Positions 62,773 through 64,000 of a stretch of 64,000 nucleotides of DNA are shown in pieces. Each line of letters opens with the position of its first letter. Position 1 is the first letter of the stretch. A model generated the notes under the pieces. It was not told the DNA's origin and did not search any database. It saw only the letters and a program-made list of their open reading frames with translations. This DNA is from an uncultured Lachnospiraceae bacterium (lineage in GTDB: Bacteria > Bacillota > Clostridia > Lachnospirales > Lachnospiraceae): the NCBI GenBank assembly GCA_947245585.1, contig CAMXPV010000006.1, positions 1-64,000 on the forward strand, in the 5' to 3' direction. Made by a program: the position numbers and the translations under genes.

Positions 62773-63987
62773 TCAGATGCTCCCACAATACACTTTCCTC
62801 ACTATTTTATCACAGTATTCACTCACTGTGTCAAAATTTATCTCCTTACAGTTCTCCCGGTACGCAAGACACCGTTTTGGCTCTTCCCACAGCTCCCTGA
62901 TATGGGCTGTCAATTCCTCCACGTCGCCGCCCCGGAAAAGCTCTCCCGTCCTGCCCGCCTGCACCAACTCCGGCGCGCCGCCAAGATCCGAGACAAGCAC
63001 CGGTGTCCCAAGCATCTGCGACTCCATCACGGAGAAAGGACAGTTTTCATACCACTCGGAAGGATAGACGGAAAACCTTGCCCCCGCAATCAGCCTGTGC
63101 AGAGGTTCTCCTGTCACAAACCCTTTGTTCTCCACATTTTTTACCTGATTGACTTTTTCCTCCAGAGGACCTGCGCCCGCAAACACAAAGGGGATCTCCG
63201 GCAGCGCCGTGCAGGCCTCCAGAAGCGTCCCTATGCCCTTCTCCTCGGAGAACCGCCCAAAGTAGAGCACATAATCCGCCGTCTTCTGCTCTCCGGCTGT
63301 CAGGCCGTCACGCTCCACAAAGTTTCTGAGCATCACCGTTTTTTCCGCCAGAAGAGGATTGGTATCCAACTGCTTTTTCATAAACTCGCTAGGGCAGATG
63401 ATCGTGTCCACCATGCCGTAAGTTTTCCGCCGTCTGTAAAATACGGCCTCCATTGTCCCTAACAGGCTTTTGATCCGGGAATTGTGAATACACCGGTTTT
63501 TACTGCACGCCCCGAAATGCCCGTCCCTGCAGGCAAAGCAGATTTTTCCCGTGGCGGGAATCCGCATCATATGATTGGGGCACACCCACTGATAATCGTG
63601 GGCCGTGTACACCAATTTCACACTGCGGCCCGTCTTTTTCTCGTAGGAACGAACGGCATAAATCACCGAGGGCGTAAGTTGAAAATTAATATTGTTGAGA
63701 TGCACCACATCCGGATTCATATTCCGGAGCACTTCTCCCAGTTTCCGCTTCGCCTCAAAGGAGTATACGATTTTAAAGGGGTAGAGCAGTTTTTGCAGTT
63801 TCCCCGTGTGAAAATCCATGTCCGTCGTATAGCGCCCCATCCGGTTTCCCACAATGCGGCCGGCATGTTCCATCCCGAAATACTGCACCTCGTGGCCCCT
63901 CTTTTGTAATTCTTCCCCAAGCTGAAAAATATAAGTCTCCGAACCACCGTTGGGATATAAAAATTTATTGACCATTAAAATCTTCAT
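62773..63987 (-). CDS. GT4 family glycosyltransferase with cysteine-rich insert
   Basis: A 404-residue GT-B enzyme beginning MKILMVNKFLYPNGGSETYI, where the GG loop contacts the acceptor. YTAHDYQWVCPNH near 124-136 is followed by a cysteine cluster (CFAC, GACSKNRC) near 148-165, a known variant that may bind zinc. YFGRFSEEKGIGTL near 248-261 starts the donor domain, and MESQMLGTPVLVS near 320-332 is the EX7E-like segment. The ATG at 63987 lies just inside the right edge, preceded by GGAAGCGGTT, so the gene is complete. Its promoter is outside the window. Confidence 0.9.
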   Translation of the reverse strand: MKILMVNKFLYPNGGSETYIFQLGEELQKRGHEVQYFGMEHAGRIVGNRMGRYTTDMDFHTGKLQKLLYPFKIVYSFEAKRKLGEVLRNMNPDVVHLNNINFQLTPSVIYAVRSYEKKTGRSVKLVYTAHDYQWVCPNHMMRIPATGKICFACRDGHFGACSKNRCIHNSRIKSLLGTMEAVFYRRRKTYGMVDTIICPSEFMKKQLDTNPLLAEKTVMLRNFVERDGLTAGEQKTADYVLYFGRFSEEKGIGTLLEACTALPEIPFVFAGAGPLEEKVNQVKNVENKGFVTGEPLHRLIAGARFSVYPSEWYENCPFSVMESQMLGTPVLVSDLGGAPELVQAGRTGELFRGGDVEELTAHIRELWEEPKRCLAYRENCKEINFDTVSEYCDKIVRKVYCGSI

Positions 63988-64000
63988 AACCGCTTCCGTC

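Noticed and set aside
1-64000. CRISPR array, prophage or insertion sequence
   Set aside because: I saw no regularly spaced direct repeats, transposase or integrase motifs, or terminal inverted repeats flanking any gene block.

Overview
This window is one continuous surface-glycan (capsule, cell-wall polysaccharide or glycoprotein-glycan) biosynthesis locus. It holds 52 supported protein genes, and no intergenic gap exceeds about 150 bases. I see no tRNA, rRNA, CRISPR array, transposase or integrase. Strong GGAGG-type ribosome sites, DUF2304 and GT-D proteins, a CotH kinase-like pair, and the style of the Rossmann, methyltransferase and glycosyltransferase fusions point to a low-to-medium-GC Clostridia, most likely Lachnospiraceae. 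That assignment is inference, because no taxonomic marker gene is present.

Layout. (A) 120-16239, minus strand: a leftward unit starting at a putative extended -10 promoter near 16274. It carries a LegB-like 4,6-dehydratase, a large methyltransferase, an RlaP-type nucleotidyltransferase, two paralogous Rossmann/HR-motif proteins of unknown function, a GT-C-like membrane protein, a GtrB-like GT2, a TagD-like/Gfo-Idh-MocA fusion, an ABC flippase, a metallophosphoesterase-GDPD fusion and an unknown protein. (B) 16387-20931, plus strand: an AT-rich cassette behind a near-consensus promoter (TTGAAT-17-TATACT). It encodes a methyltransferase, NeuA, NeuC, a FemAB/GNAT-like acyltransferase and NeuB, a nonulosonic (sialic or legionaminic type) acid pathway. 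(C) 20954-25804, minus strand: a GT23-like transferase, an SDR, a CBS-linked sugar nucleotidyltransferase and a ThDP enzyme, behind its own extended -10 promoter near 25842. (D) 25912-63987, minus strand: a long close-packed run, probably transcribed from beyond the right edge.

Region D contains a WbqC protein with a VioA-like aminotransferase, a second ABC flippase and a GT11 fucosyltransferase. It also has a HMGL-type aldolase, KdsC-like phosphatase and second CMP-sugar synthetase set with an acyltransferase. Further right are several GT4 and GT2 enzymes, an asparagine-synthetase-like protein lacking its glutaminase cysteine, a WbpE/WbpI-like pair, and an SGNH/MBOAT O-acetylation pair. The right end has tandem CotH proteins, a GT2/DUF2304/GT-C module, a third ABC flippase, a hexapeptide acetyltransferase, a GT-D enzyme, a radical SAM protein and a final GT4.

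How it fits together: nucleotide sugars (CMP-nonulosonates, probable 4-amino and 2,3-diamino sugars, probable CDP-polyol) are made in the cytosol and assembled on a lipid carrier by about a dozen glycosyltransferases. PglK/MsbA-type ABC exporters, not a Wzx flippase, would flip the product. It would then be decorated outside by MBOAT/SGNH acetylation and GT-C transfer from polyprenyl-phosphate sugars. No Wzx, Wzy, initiating phosphoglycosyltransferase or oligosaccharyltransferase is recognisable, so attachment and polymerisation genes probably lie elsewhere. Base composition rises from AT-rich on the left and in the plus-strand cassette to clearly GC-richer on the right, which suggests assembly from different sources.
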